Origin: Chryseobacterium viscerum
Lineage (GTDB): Bacteria > Bacteroidota > Bacteroidia > Flavobacteriales > Weeksellaceae
NCBI RefSeq assembly: GCF_002899945.2
Contig: NZ_PPEG02000004.1
Coordinates: 248,001 to 312,000 of the forward strand
Length of the DNA stretch: 64,000 bases
Reading direction: 5' to 3'
Part shown: piece by piece, positions 1 through 10,100 of the stretch
Numbering within the stretch: the stretch's first letter is position 1
Layout: every line of letters begins with the position of its first letter
The notes under the pieces: generated by a model
Seen by the model: the letters and a program-made list of their open reading frames with translations, nothing else
Told to the model about the DNA's origin: nothing
The model's database searches: none
Program-made: the position numbers and the translations under genes

Positions 1-771
<771 letters not shown>

Positions 772-791
772 TAAACAAAAATGAAAAATGG

Positions 792-817
792 AAAAGACAG
801 CAGTGATGCTGTCTTTT
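792..817 (+). terminator. Rho-independent terminator of katG
   Basis: Perfect 11-bp stem (arms 792-802 and 807-817, loop GTGA) running into a T-tract, 20 bases after the katG stop. It separates the core gene from the accessory region on its right. Confidence 0.9.
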
Positions 818-842
818 TTATTTTAATTTAAAATGATATCAA

Positions 843-1274
843 TTAAATATCATTGTTAAGTTCGCCATCTTTCGTAATCCATTTGTATAGAGTTGTCTTA
901 GGTATGTGATATTCATCTATAACTTCGCTTCTTGTCTTTTTTTTACTTTTTATCAAGTCTAAAATAAAATCTATTAATTCTTTAGTGTATATATTTTTAC
1001 GAAATTGAGGAAGCCCTTTTTTTAAGGTATTTTTTTTGACATGGGTTTGAGGGGCATATAGAATTAAGTGTTGACTATATAGTCTGAAAAAATCATATTC
1101 AAGTAATTTACTCCATTTTAAAAGTATCTCAGTATCTATATTTTTATCATTATATATATCTTCAATTTCTTTTTCATTTATTTTCATGAAAGAACATATC
1201 CGGTCTGGATTAATACCTAAATATTGAACTCTTTTTTTTATTAATTCACCGATATTAATATTTTTATATTCCAT
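843..1274 (-). CDS. Helix-turn-helix protein with transposase-like C-terminal HTH
   Basis: Probable DNA-binding protein of 143 aa. The N-terminal half (GELIKKRVQYLGINPDRICSFM) resembles an XRE-like HTH. The C-terminal part (about residues 95-140, with RSEVIDEYHIPKTTLYKWI) resembles the helix-turn-helix used by transposases to bind DNA. From memory, this family is very common in Chryseobacterium and often sits beside a second small HTH protein like the one at 6370-6690; here about 5 kb lies between the two. No catalytic residues are visible, so it is not a transposase by itself. Function unknown. Confidence 0.75.
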   Translation of the reverse strand: MEYKNINIGELIKKRVQYLGINPDRICSFMKINEKEIEDIYNDKNIDTEILLKWSKLLEYDFFRLYSQHLILYAPQTHVKKNTLKKGLPQFRKNIYTKELIDFILDLIKSKKKTRSEVIDEYHIPKTTLYKWITKDGELNNDI

Positions 1275-1638
1275 TATTAACTAATTATGAATTGATGTGT
1301 AAAATGTAGATAATTGTGTTTATATTTTGTCTCCGATGCAGGGTTTTAATTAATTTTTGAGGGAGGGATCCTGCACCGAAAAATTAATAAAGATAAAACT
1401 GCACATCTATGAAATGAGAATCTTTACTAGAACAGAATTGTGTTTGTAGAATCGTTTATCTAATTATTGTCTAAAAGTTATATGTATAGTTTTCATCATT
1501 TTTTTATATTGAATTCCATTCATTAATATCTGAAAGCTTTTCTGAGTTTAAATATTATATGTAATGTGTTTCTGCGGAATGATTTGATAGTGCAAAAGTA
1601 TAAGTGTAGATAAATGAGTAAAGCATCTACAAATGCAT
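1275..1638. other. Intergenic region with one hairpin
   Basis: No credible gene. Arms 1349-1358 (ATTAATTTTT) and 1379-1388 (AAAAATTAAT) form a perfect 10-bp inverted repeat. Its loop is G/C-rich compared with the A/T-rich surroundings and contains GGGAGGGATCCTGC. It could be a structured leader of the minus-strand HTH gene next to it or a remnant of a mobile element; nothing in the sequence decides this. Confidence 0.4.
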
Positions 1639-2409
1639 TCATTGAAATCTTCTATTTTGAATTTCATTGTATACATTTTCATAGTTTGCATATTCTGTAC
1701 CTAACATTTTGTCCCAAAATCTGAAATATAACCCATAATTTCCTGTAAATTTAGAATGGTGCAAATTATGATAGGTAGATGTAGTTATTATATTAAATAA
1801 AAAAGAATTTCTAAACCACTTTGGAGCAATTTCATAACCTAGATGTCCATATGCATTAATAATTAAAGAGGAGACAAGAAAGAGTAATAAACTTATTGGA
1901 TGAAATGGGAGTAGAATTATGATTATTGGTACAATAAGCGCTTCTCCAATTGCTTCTAAGAAATGGAACGAATATGATGCGTATGGAGTCGGATTGGTTG
2001 ATTTATGGTGTGTTAGATGGGCATATTTAAAAATACTTTTTATATGAAGTAATCTGTGTAGCCAATAAAAATAAGTATCATGAATTACTAAACCTATTAT
2101 AAAAGCCCCTGGAATCCACCATAGTGTATGTTGGTTAATATCTGTATACCATTTGGTGTATTTTACCAAATCAGTATTAATAACTGTAACAATTATTAAG
2201 GACATAACAAATGTAGATAGTAGTGAATTTGCTATCTCTCTCTTAATGTCACGACTATTTAAATTTTTTTTTTGAATCTTAGACTCTTTTAGTGCATTAC
2301 TGAATATTTTATAGCAAATTATATAGAAAGTACTTGCTATAAAAATGTATTCTAAAGTAGAAGTTGTATATGCATTAATTATTTCTTTTGGATCCATATC
2401 TTGTCTCAT
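1639..2409 (-). CDS. Fatty acid hydroxylase / sterol desaturase family membrane protein
   Basis: Integral membrane di-iron enzyme family that hydroxylates or desaturates lipid substrates. The 256-aa protein has several hydrophobic segments and the histidine clusters expected for the iron site: HDTYFYWLH and HRLLH (about residues 114-128), HLTHH, and HNLHH near the C-terminus (THH and LHH with following TGNYGLYFRFWDKMLGT, typical of the family). Length is normal. The substrate cannot be predicted; Bacteroidota sterol-desaturase homologues act on varied lipids. It is followed on the right by an AraC regulator on the same strand after 261 bases. Confidence 0.88.
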   Translation of the reverse strand: MRQDMDPKEIINAYTTSTLEYIFIASTFYIICYKIFSNALKESKIQKKNLNSRDIKREIANSLLSTFVMSLIIVTVINTDLVKYTKWYTDINQHTLWWIPGAFIIGLVIHDTYFYWLHRLLHIKSIFKYAHLTHHKSTNPTPYASYSFHFLEAIGEALIVPIIIILLPFHPISLLLFLVSSLIINAYGHLGYEIAPKWFRNSFLFNIITTSTYHNLHHSKFTGNYGLYFRFWDKMLGTEYANYENVYNEIQNRRFQ

Positions 2410-2670
2410 TTATGAAAACGGAAAGAACTGATACTCAATATAGCTCTTTCCGAAAAAATATAATAATAAAATCTGAAAATGCTAGTAGTTTACGGATGTA
2501 CTACTAGAAATTAACTTATTTCTACTTGCAAAGATATGTTCCCTGATAAATCAGAAAATAGGTATATAAATCAAATTCAATAAAATCATTTAAACTTATA
2601 TTGATCTGTTTATTAATTATTTAGATAAGTTTTTAGTAATTATTTATGTGGTGTTTGTAATGAATAGTAA

Positions 2671-3666
2671 TTATTTTCTGATTTCATTGATCTTCTTTTG
2701 AATATAATCAGAAGGGGTAACACCTTCAATTTGTTTAAAGACACGATTAAATGTGGATTGATTAGAGAAACCTGCTTCAGTATAAATATACATCAATGTT
2801 GTCTTTTGTAAGTCAACTTCGTCTAATAATTTTTTAATGTAGTTAACCCTGTAATTGTTGATATAGCTATTAAAATTAGAGTATCCCTTATTGTGAATTG
2901 CTTTTGAAATATAGTGATGATTAATATGTAAAGCGGCACTTAATGAAGAAAGGTTAAATTTGCTATCCTTGAAGTATGAGTTTTTTTTCATGCTTTCATC
3001 AATTCTATTGAAAATATTTTCCAAAAAATCATTATCTATATCGTTGTTTATCAATTGCTTTTCCCTTTTTTTTGCTTTATAAGGGGAGATCTTTATTTTA
3101 CTTCCTTCCAGTTCTAATCTTATTTCCTGTTTTCTTATTAAATCCTTATAATATACTAATAGACATACGATCAAAATATTTGATATAAAAAGAAGGACAT
3201 CTGTAACAAGTATTTGTGACTGTGAATATTTTTGAAAATTAAATGAAAAATTTTCTGCAATAAGATAAATGATAATGACTAATAATATTAAATATCCAGT
3301 ATAGATTATTGTTTGTTTTTTTTGAAAGAAAATATGAGCGCCTAAAGGGATTGGTATTAGCCAGCATAAACTTGCAACAGAGCTCTTCCAAAAAAAAAGA
3401 GTAATATAAAGGTTATATAAAGGAGCTGTTATTAAATAGATATGTACAATTAATTTTATTGGATATCTTTTTCTTACAATAATATAACCATAAGATAGAA
3501 AGAATATTCCGCTTACTAAATATATAATAACTGTTTTATTATACATATATAAATAGAAAATGGAAACATAGACAATTAATAAGGTTATCATTAACAATAC
3601 ATATTTATCTAATAATTCTCTTTTCAATCTGTCAATGTTATCAATTATATTTTTTTTTGCAGTCAT
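2671..3666 (-). CDS. AraC-family transcriptional regulator with N-terminal membrane domain
   Basis: Residues about 20-175 form five or six hydrophobic segments, then a short charged linker (KAKKREKQLINND), then a C-terminal AraC DNA-binding domain (about 230-330) with both HTH motifs: LSSLSAALHINHHYISKAIH and the family signature AGFSNQSTFNRVFKQIEGVTPSDY. This architecture senses a membrane or envelope signal and acts as a transcription factor. It is divergent from the secreted fibrinogen-like gene at 4251 across a 584-base spacer, so that gene and the hydroxylase upstream of 2409 are the first candidate targets; this is inference from position only. Confidence 0.88.
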   Translation of the reverse strand: MTAKKNIIDNIDRLKRELLDKYVLLMITLLIVYVSIFYLYMYNKTVIIYLVSGIFFLSYGYIIVRKRYPIKLIVHIYLITAPLYNLYITLFFWKSSVASLCWLIPIPLGAHIFFQKKQTIIYTGYLILLVIIIYLIAENFSFNFQKYSQSQILVTDVLLFISNILIVCLLVYYKDLIRKQEIRLELEGSKIKISPYKAKKREKQLINNDIDNDFLENIFNRIDESMKKNSYFKDSKFNLSSLSAALHINHHYISKAIHNKGYSNFNSYINNYRVNYIKKLLDEVDLQKTTLMYIYTEAGFSNQSTFNRVFKQIEGVTPSDYIQKKINEIRK

Positions 3667-4250
3667 TTTGTTATTTTGAAAGTTATTTACTGGTAAATGA
3701 TTTTGTTAATAAGCTGAATAATAGAGTTTTAAATACTTTAAGTTATTTTGCTGTTTTTGACTTGTACTCTATTTATTTGATTTGTTTTTCAGCCTACATT
3801 TGCACCTGTATATGTCTTTCAAAAAAAAACTCTATTTGGAAAAATTGCAATGCAAAGATATAAACATTAAAAATTATTTTAAAAATTGTTTTAATTAAAT
3901 TATTTGTTTATCATCATTTTATTATGATTAATTTGATTTTAAGTTTAAATAATTAATAAATAATCATATTTAAATTTATTTCAATGTGATTATTGTAATT
4001 CGTTTCTTGGGTTTCATATCTGGTGGTATATCTGGAAAAATAAAGGAGATTATAAATTCAGTATTTAAGAAAACACCACTGTCATAGATTTCTAAATTTT
4101 AATAAGAAAATACACTATAATAAAATGCAAAATCCATTTGACAAAAAAGAAATGTCATTATTAAGGCCCCCTCCCTTTACTAATAAAATAGTATTTAATA
4201 GTCTTTCTTCGGACTATAAGAAATTAATTTAAATTAAAAAAAAACAAAAA
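3667..4250. other. A/T-rich divergent intergenic region, possible 35-aa small ORF
   Basis: 584 bases between divergent genes. It contains long A/T-rich stretches. An ATG frame at 4125-4232 would encode 35 residues starting MQNPFDKKEMSLLRPPP; it has no homologue known to me and no clear promoter. The region should hold the promoters of the AraC gene and of the secreted protein at 4251. No other gene is visible. Confidence 0.4.
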
Positions 4251-6029
4251 ATGAAAAAATATATATTACTCGTTTTCGTAATGATGATGGTTCCCTTTCA
4301 ATTGGTTGCTCAAGTGGGAATTAATACAACTAGCCCAAATAGTAAATCTGCACTTGAAGTTGTTTCTAAAGATAAAAATACAGGAACTTTGTTAACTCGT
4401 TTAACATCTGCTGAAAGAAATGCTATCACTGGATTGACAACTACAGAAGATGGATTGACGATCTACAATACCGATGAAAAATGTTATAACTATTATCAGG
4501 CGGTTAACGCAACATGGCTAAGCCTTTGTGGTACTTACAAACCGGCTGTTTATACTGTAGACTGTAGTAAAATAAAGGTTTTTGGAACTTATACTCAAGG
4601 TACTTCCCTTAATGTTAGTAATTATATCACGATGCCGGTTACGGTTACAACAGCCGGAACTTACCATATCATTGCAAAAACAACCAACGGTTACTATTTT
4701 GAAAAGTCAGGAGTATTTCCGAATGCCGGAACTTTTACCATTTCATTAGCTGGTTCCGGAGCTCCTAGCGCAGGGCCTCAGACAGATACTATATCTTTTG
4801 AATATGATGGAATTATTTCTACTTCATGTACGTCAGTAACTGTAGCGGTAAACGGTTCACAAATCAGTTATGGCATTACCTGTGGCAGTGCAACTGTAAA
4901 CGGAACCTATAATGCACAAACTGTTTTGGATTATGCTACCAATACAGTGACTATACCTTTGTCTAATGTAGATACAGGAGGGCAGGTAACTATCATTAGT
5001 TCATCTAATAACGGTGTTAATTTCACAGATACAGAAACGATCACAACAGGAAGCTCTTCAATAACCCTTCATGGTTCCGGAACTCCAACAAGCGCAGGTG
5101 TATTTACTTATACTTTTACGACTAATGGTGCCAATTCACAAACCTGTACATTTTCTGTAACATTTGATACTACCAAAGGTACTTTCGCAGATCCTGCAGA
5201 CAGATGCTTAGATATTTACAATCTTGGTAAAAGAACAGATGGGGAGTATTGGATCAAGACTGGTTCTTCAGATGTTACACCCATCAAAACCTATTGTGAT
5301 ATGACTCATGGTGGTTACACCCTCCTTTGGTCATTCTCTGAAAAGACTGCTTATACAGGCGGCGGAATTTATGGCGCTGCTAATTCTATGGATATTTCTG
5401 GTAATTCTACTGGTGCTGCCTTATTTACTAACTCACCGCAAAATCTTGTTACAGCTTTAGCTGGAGTAATGAATTATGCCAGCTACAGAATACCTCTTAC
5501 AGCAATGCAAAATTCCAAGAGTGCTACTTTGGGGGATTATAGAGTTCAAATTACCAATAATCCAACCAATATGAATGATAGCTGGGGTAATAATAACTTT
5601 TTCAATGCAAAACCAATATCTGGGTATGATTATATAGTTAATAATTCATCAACTTGTGAGCATCCATATGTTCCTACTATGGGTAAGATTTTTGGATATG
5701 TTTATGATGGCCGTACCAATAATGCTACTTATAATAATGTTGCTACAGCAGGAAGATCGTGTCCTTATATTAATAGTGGCTATACTTCTCACTGGGATGC
5801 AGGAGGACGTATCTCTGGTATGATAGTTGCGCCTGACGGCACTTCTATAAACGCAAATACTTATAACAATATGTTCGGATATTTTGGTGAAGTTCAAGGT
5901 AACCATCATTTCGGGAAGTGTACTACTGACGATAATAGCTTTACAACAGTCACTTGTGCTTCAGGTAGTTTGAGACCACATTCTTTTAATAGTGGAGAAG
6001 GCAGATACTTACAGTGGTATGTTAAGTAA
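4251..6029 (+). CDS. Secreted protein with fibrinogen-like C-terminal domain
   Basis: 592-aa exported protein. Signal peptide: MKKYILLVFVMMMVPFQLVAQ. Residues about 22-95 are a typical Bacteroidota surface-protein head (VGINTTSPNSKSALEV, GLTIYNTDEKCYNYY). Two similar beta-rich repeats of about 100 residues follow (each with GTY, NG..F and G(S)G.P...AG motifs), rich in Thr/Ser/Asn. From about residue 315 there is a fibrinogen-like region (DRCLDIYNLGKRTDGEYW, TYCDMTHGGYTLLWSF) with many Asn and Cys. No Por-type secretion domain is obvious at the C-terminus, which ends GRYLQWYVK. Probable role in adhesion or carbohydrate binding at the cell surface; this is inferred from the family. Confidence 0.82.
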   Translation: MKKYILLVFVMMMVPFQLVAQVGINTTSPNSKSALEVVSKDKNTGTLLTRLTSAERNAITGLTTTEDGLTIYNTDEKCYNYYQAVNATWLSLCGTYKPAVYTVDCSKIKVFGTYTQGTSLNVSNYITMPVTVTTAGTYHIIAKTTNGYYFEKSGVFPNAGTFTISLAGSGAPSAGPQTDTISFEYDGIISTSCTSVTVAVNGSQISYGITCGSATVNGTYNAQTVLDYATNTVTIPLSNVDTGGQVTIISSSNNGVNFTDTETITTGSSSITLHGSGTPTSAGVFTYTFTTNGANSQTCTFSVTFDTTKGTFADPADRCLDIYNLGKRTDGEYWIKTGSSDVTPIKTYCDMTHGGYTLLWSFSEKTAYTGGGIYGAANSMDISGNSTGAALFTNSPQNLVTALAGVMNYASYRIPLTAMQNSKSATLGDYRVQITNNPTNMNDSWGNNNFFNAKPISGYDYIVNNSSTCEHPYVPTMGKIFGYVYDGRTNNATYNNVATAGRSCPYINSGYTSHWDAGGRISGMIVAPDGTSINANTYNNMFGYFGEVQGNHHFGKCTTDDNSFTTVTCASGSLRPHSFNSGEGRYLQWYVK

Positions 6030-6069
6030 ATCTTATTCTTTAATCTATTACTATACATTCAAAGATGAT

Positions 6070-6094
6070 AAGCCCGGTAATTTTATCCGGGCTT
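6070..6094 (+). terminator. Terminator after the fibrinogen-like gene
   Basis: Stem AAGCCCGG (6070-6077) with CCGGGCTT (6087-6094), 9-base A/T loop, followed by a short T-containing tail, 40 bases after the stop codon at 6029. Confidence 0.8.
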
Positions 6095-6133
6095 CATTTT
6101 CGCCAAAACTGAGAAGTTTAAAAATATCAAAAT

Positions 6134-6349
6134 ATGAAGGGTAATGAGTTTCAAAATTTAATAGGATTGTGTAAAAAAGAAATAGTATTAGGATTTGGAA
6201 GTGAGTTTAATCATTATCCTGCTGATGTATGGACGTATTATTTGAATTCAAATTGTATAGGTATGAAAACATATTTAATCATCTATTTCAATAATGAGAT
6301 AGTAGATAGTGTGAAGATGGTAAAACGATTTGGACGAATTAAGTTTTAG
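6134..6349 (+). CDS. Hypothetical small protein
   Basis: 71 aa, starting MKGNEFQNLIGLCKKEI. No family recognised. It lies 20 bases upstream of the HTH gene at 6370 on the same strand, so the two are probably cotranscribed. The middle (EFNHYPADVWTYYLNSNCIG, LIIYFNNEIVDSVK) looks like a small globular alpha/beta fold. Coding potential is supported only by the tight spacing. Confidence 0.55.
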   Translation: MKGNEFQNLIGLCKKEIVLGFGSEFNHYPADVWTYYLNSNCIGMKTYLIIYFNNEIVDSVKMVKRFGRIKF

Positions 6350-6369
6350 AAAATATAAATATGTAAATT

Positions 6370-6690
6370 ATGATAAAAGGCCCCAACTATAAAAAAATAT
6401 ATACAGACATGGTGCATGCTAAATATCCAAATAAAATTGAGGTGTGTGGTAATATTTTAAATAAAAAATATATGAGTATTCTTGATGTTATTACTCTAAA
6501 TAAAATTTTATTCGAAACGGATAACGAAATCACTAATCAAAAATTGAGATCATATGATGAAAAAACTGTCTTGGAGATTCTTAGTTATCAGAAGAAAAAT
6601 AAATTAAATAATATACAAACTGCAATGCATTTTAAATTAAGCCGTAATACCATTACTAAATGGAAGAAATTCTTTTTTGTAAAGGAATAA
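6370..6690 (+). CDS. Helix-turn-helix protein (transposase-like HTH)
   Basis: 106 aa. The C-terminal 45 residues (SYDEKTVLEILSYQKKNKL, AMHFKLSRNTITKWKKFF) form a helix-turn-helix of the transposase/homeodomain-like type. The N-terminal part (IYTDMVHAKYPNK, SILDVITLNKILF) is a conserved-looking helical region. From memory this family is abundant in Chryseobacterium. Its usual partner type is at 843-1274. There is no catalytic domain, so it is a probable regulator or relic of a mobile element rather than a transposase. Confidence 0.72.
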   Translation: MIKGPNYKKIYTDMVHAKYPNKIEVCGNILNKKYMSILDVITLNKILFETDNEITNQKLRSYDEKTVLEILSYQKKNKLNNIQTAMHFKLSRNTITKWKKFFFVKE

Positions 6691-7104
6691 TTTATTTATA
6701 ATGAGATATTTACTAAGCAGTTCTGAATATTAGAAATTGGTTAATATAATCTTAAAAGAAATGAAACCAAACAGAGAAATCATAATTGCTTGTACTGAGT
6801 ATCGTATGACACAGGAAAGGTAGAATTTTTTTAACTAGCTCGTTATTATTTTTGTTTGTGAATTGATGGGGAATTTCCATCGATATATATAACAAAAAAA
6901 ACTAATTGATTAAAAATAAATTAACCATCTAATTGTTAGATGGTTAATTGTAGTCAATATAGAGCAAATGTCGAACCATCTTCTGGTAGATTTAGAGACT
7001 TGGTTAGGATTTTCGCCAATATAATAATAAAAGTTATTATTGATTTAGCGGTTTGTCAGTCTGATAAATAGTTTTAGTCATAATTGGGTAATGAGGAATG
7101 TTAT
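6691..7104. other. Intergenic region with a strong hairpin
   Basis: 414 bases with no credible gene. It contains a perfect 14-bp stem (arms 6919-6932 and 6936-6949, core TTAACCATCTAA, loop TTG). The hairpin lies between convergent genes (HTH at left, HD-Hsp90 gene at right) and may stop transcription from both sides. A 20-codon frame at about 6761-6823 is not convincing. Confidence 0.55.
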
Positions 7105-10100
7105 TTAACTCAAAACTGTAGGGTAATCGTCATTTAATTCAGAATCATCAATATCATAAAAATTAAAAAATTGACAGTAATCATCATCTCCAATATCTAT
7201 AACTGTATTTTCAACAAAATTATCAAATGTTAGACATTGTAATTTTTGATAATTTTTTATTAGGTTATTAGAAATTATAATTTCATTAATTTCTTCAATG
7301 TTTTTATTAATTTCTTTTAAAGAAAATTTCTCGTAAAAATAGTCGTCAGAATTAAAAAATGGCAATTCAAACAACTGATCTATTAGTCTAGCCCATTCAA
7401 CTATTATTTCATCTTTATTTTCTTCATAAATTAATATACATGCTAAAATTCTTAATATTTTCTTTGTGAAATTATGTGAAGAATTTAATACAGTAACTCC
7501 ATATGCTATGCATTCATTATATGGAGCTTGAAATAAGCCAATTTCAGGAAGTTTATCAATTTGGAATATAGCAGTTATCTCATATGAAAGTGTATTAAAT
7601 AATAACTCTGTATTACTATCTGTAATAGCATCAATTTCAGTTGCAGCAAGATAAACAACATCGATGTCATGCATTAGTACATTTTGTTCGCTTGGAACAA
7701 AAATCGATTGGATGAGAGCTGGAGAACCTATGTTAGGAGATGAAATGAACCTGTATGAATGGAATTTATGAGTTCTTTCAATGTAAAATGGTGCCAGTTG
7801 ACTGGACAAAATCACTTGAGCAGACGAAGTATGTTCTAGATTTTTTTCTGGAAACATAATGTTTTGTAATACGAAATCCTCATTGTTCCAAATATGTAAA
7901 TCATTTAATTCTATATTAGTTTCATTAAATTCTCTTAGTATTGCATCTTTAAACCAGTAGCTGTATTTTGGTTGGAAATAAACTGTTCTATCTTTCCAAT
8001 TATTCCAAACATCAAATTTTATGTGACCATCACTTGTCATTAATAGGAATGGACAATTTTCTAATCCAATATTTTTAATGATTAAATCCAAAGGAATTCT
8101 ATAAAAAAAGATTAAATAAGTGAAATATATTATACGGGCTTTGATATTTTTATCAAGCAACTGCTGGCGATTGAGATCGACAATATGAGAAAATAATTTT
8201 TGCGATATATCACTATCCCAGTATTTTTCTTTGCTTCTAATCTCTGTACGTGAAAGATCAGTATTCATAAAATCACCCTTTTGAAAGTTAATAAATACAA
8301 AAGGTACGGCGAACCGTTCGGATGGAAAATAAGATTGAAATCTAGCTAACTGTGCACTATAAGGAGAACCTTCAATTTTCGATGGCGGCTTAGCTTTAGG
8401 AAGTAAAATTCCATCCAATAAAACTTTATAAGCAATATCTGAATAAGAACTTGCTCCATACTTGTAATCATATGGCATAGTAGCAATATTATAACCCATC
8501 CACTCCTCGTCAATCTTTACTTTTTGTCTGTATTTCCCATGAATAATATGAAACTCAGCGTTGGGCCAGCTATTACCAGCCTGTCTAATTTTTATTGATG
8601 GATCTTTTGGCACTATGAAGTTAATAACACCTTGTTCTCCCTTAGAAGAAAGGTTATCTTCTATAATATATTGATCTATTTTAAAAATCTCTTTCGCAGT
8701 TTTTAAGCTTTGTGGTAGGAAAACTTTGCTGATATCTACAGAAGTTTGCACTGAAAAAATGTCAGACTCAGGATACTTACTTTTATAAGAATCGATATTT
8801 TCGTAAGGATTGATTATAACAGTTTTCTTTTGATTTTCGTTTATGATAATAGGAAATTCTACAACCCCTACTAAATTCTTTAAATAAGTAGTTATGTCTA
8901 GTTCTAGAGTTTTATTTAATTGACTTGTAATTTCATCATTACTAATAAAAATGGAAATTGTTGTACCTACTTTATCGTTGCTTGGAATATGCTTTGAAAT
9001 TCTAAACTGTTTATCTACGTCGGGAATGTCAATATCAAGAACTTCAGAGTTTGGTTCAATTAACGGATCTTTTAATGTAACTATATTTACTTTATTCGCT
9101 ATCATGAAGCAACTTAAAATTCCTACACCGAATCTTGAAATGGGATCTAGTTCTAAACCTAATCTTTTGAACTCATCACTATGATAGTAGCTTTTTCCTG
9201 CAACACTCAAATAATTTTCAACAATATATCTGTCCATTCCTATCCCATCATCTGTGAATATTATTTCTGTATTTTTCTCCTCATCCTTCTTTACTTCAAT
9301 ATTTATCTCTCCAAAAGATGACAAGGATATATTGTGTTTCTTTTCTATCCATTCTTTACGAAGTTTAATTGCATCAATACTATTTTGTAGTAGTTCTCTG
9401 ATAAATACATATTTATCGCCCTTGTAAATTTCATCGCTTAGAACTTCAAACATTCTTTTTCTATCAAACTCAAACTTAATTGAAATTGGGTCAAAATCAA
9501 TAGGAACTATATTCCACTTTATTTCAAAAATGTTTAGGTAATACTTCTTATCGTTCATTTCTTGTAAAAGATCGTTACAGCCTGACAATTGCTCCTTACA
9601 AAACGTATGAAGGTCTTCTAGAGCTGCAAAAACTCTAAAATCATCTGTTTGGCCATCGACTTGAATTATTCTCCCATTATTAAAATCTAAAGTTGCTAGA
9701 GAATTTATTGCATAATGTTTAGACCATTCCATTTTGGAGCGGATTGACTGAGGTGCTGTATATTTGTAAATCGTATACGGCGTTCTTTCGTTTGAAATAT
9801 CAAATAGATCAATTAACCTAAGGTACAGAGTTATAGCACGTAAATTAACATTTTCACCACGCACCATGTAATTGGATGGATAAATTACACTATTTTTAAT
9901 CTCTTTAAAATCTAACCAGTGCCCTTCACAGGTTCTTGCAGTAGCTTCTCCAATACCATTATCTATCTTTTTAAAATACCTTTTTACTCGCTCTGCGCTT
10001 CTTTTAGCATGAGTTAATCTTATATATTCTTGCCAAGCAAAATTGCTTATGTTATCCAAATTCTCGTTTAATCTTTTCAAGTGTTTTAAGAAATCTTGAT

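Noticed and set aside
780..840. Left attachment site copy of the tRNA-Gln 3' end
   Set aside because: The sequence near the left edge shows only the katG terminator; no copy of the tRNA or its terminator was found.
843..1274. Active transposase
   Set aside because: Only HTH parts are present; no DDE catalytic domain and no terminal inverted repeats around it.
3657..3863. Plus-strand frame of 68 codons overlapping the AraC gene start
   Set aside because: A/T-rich, Cys/Phe/Tyr-biased composition from non-coding DNA and overlap with a real gene start.
5649..5909. Antisense frame in the fibrinogen-like gene
   Set aside because: Shadow of a coding gene; composition follows the codons of the other strand.
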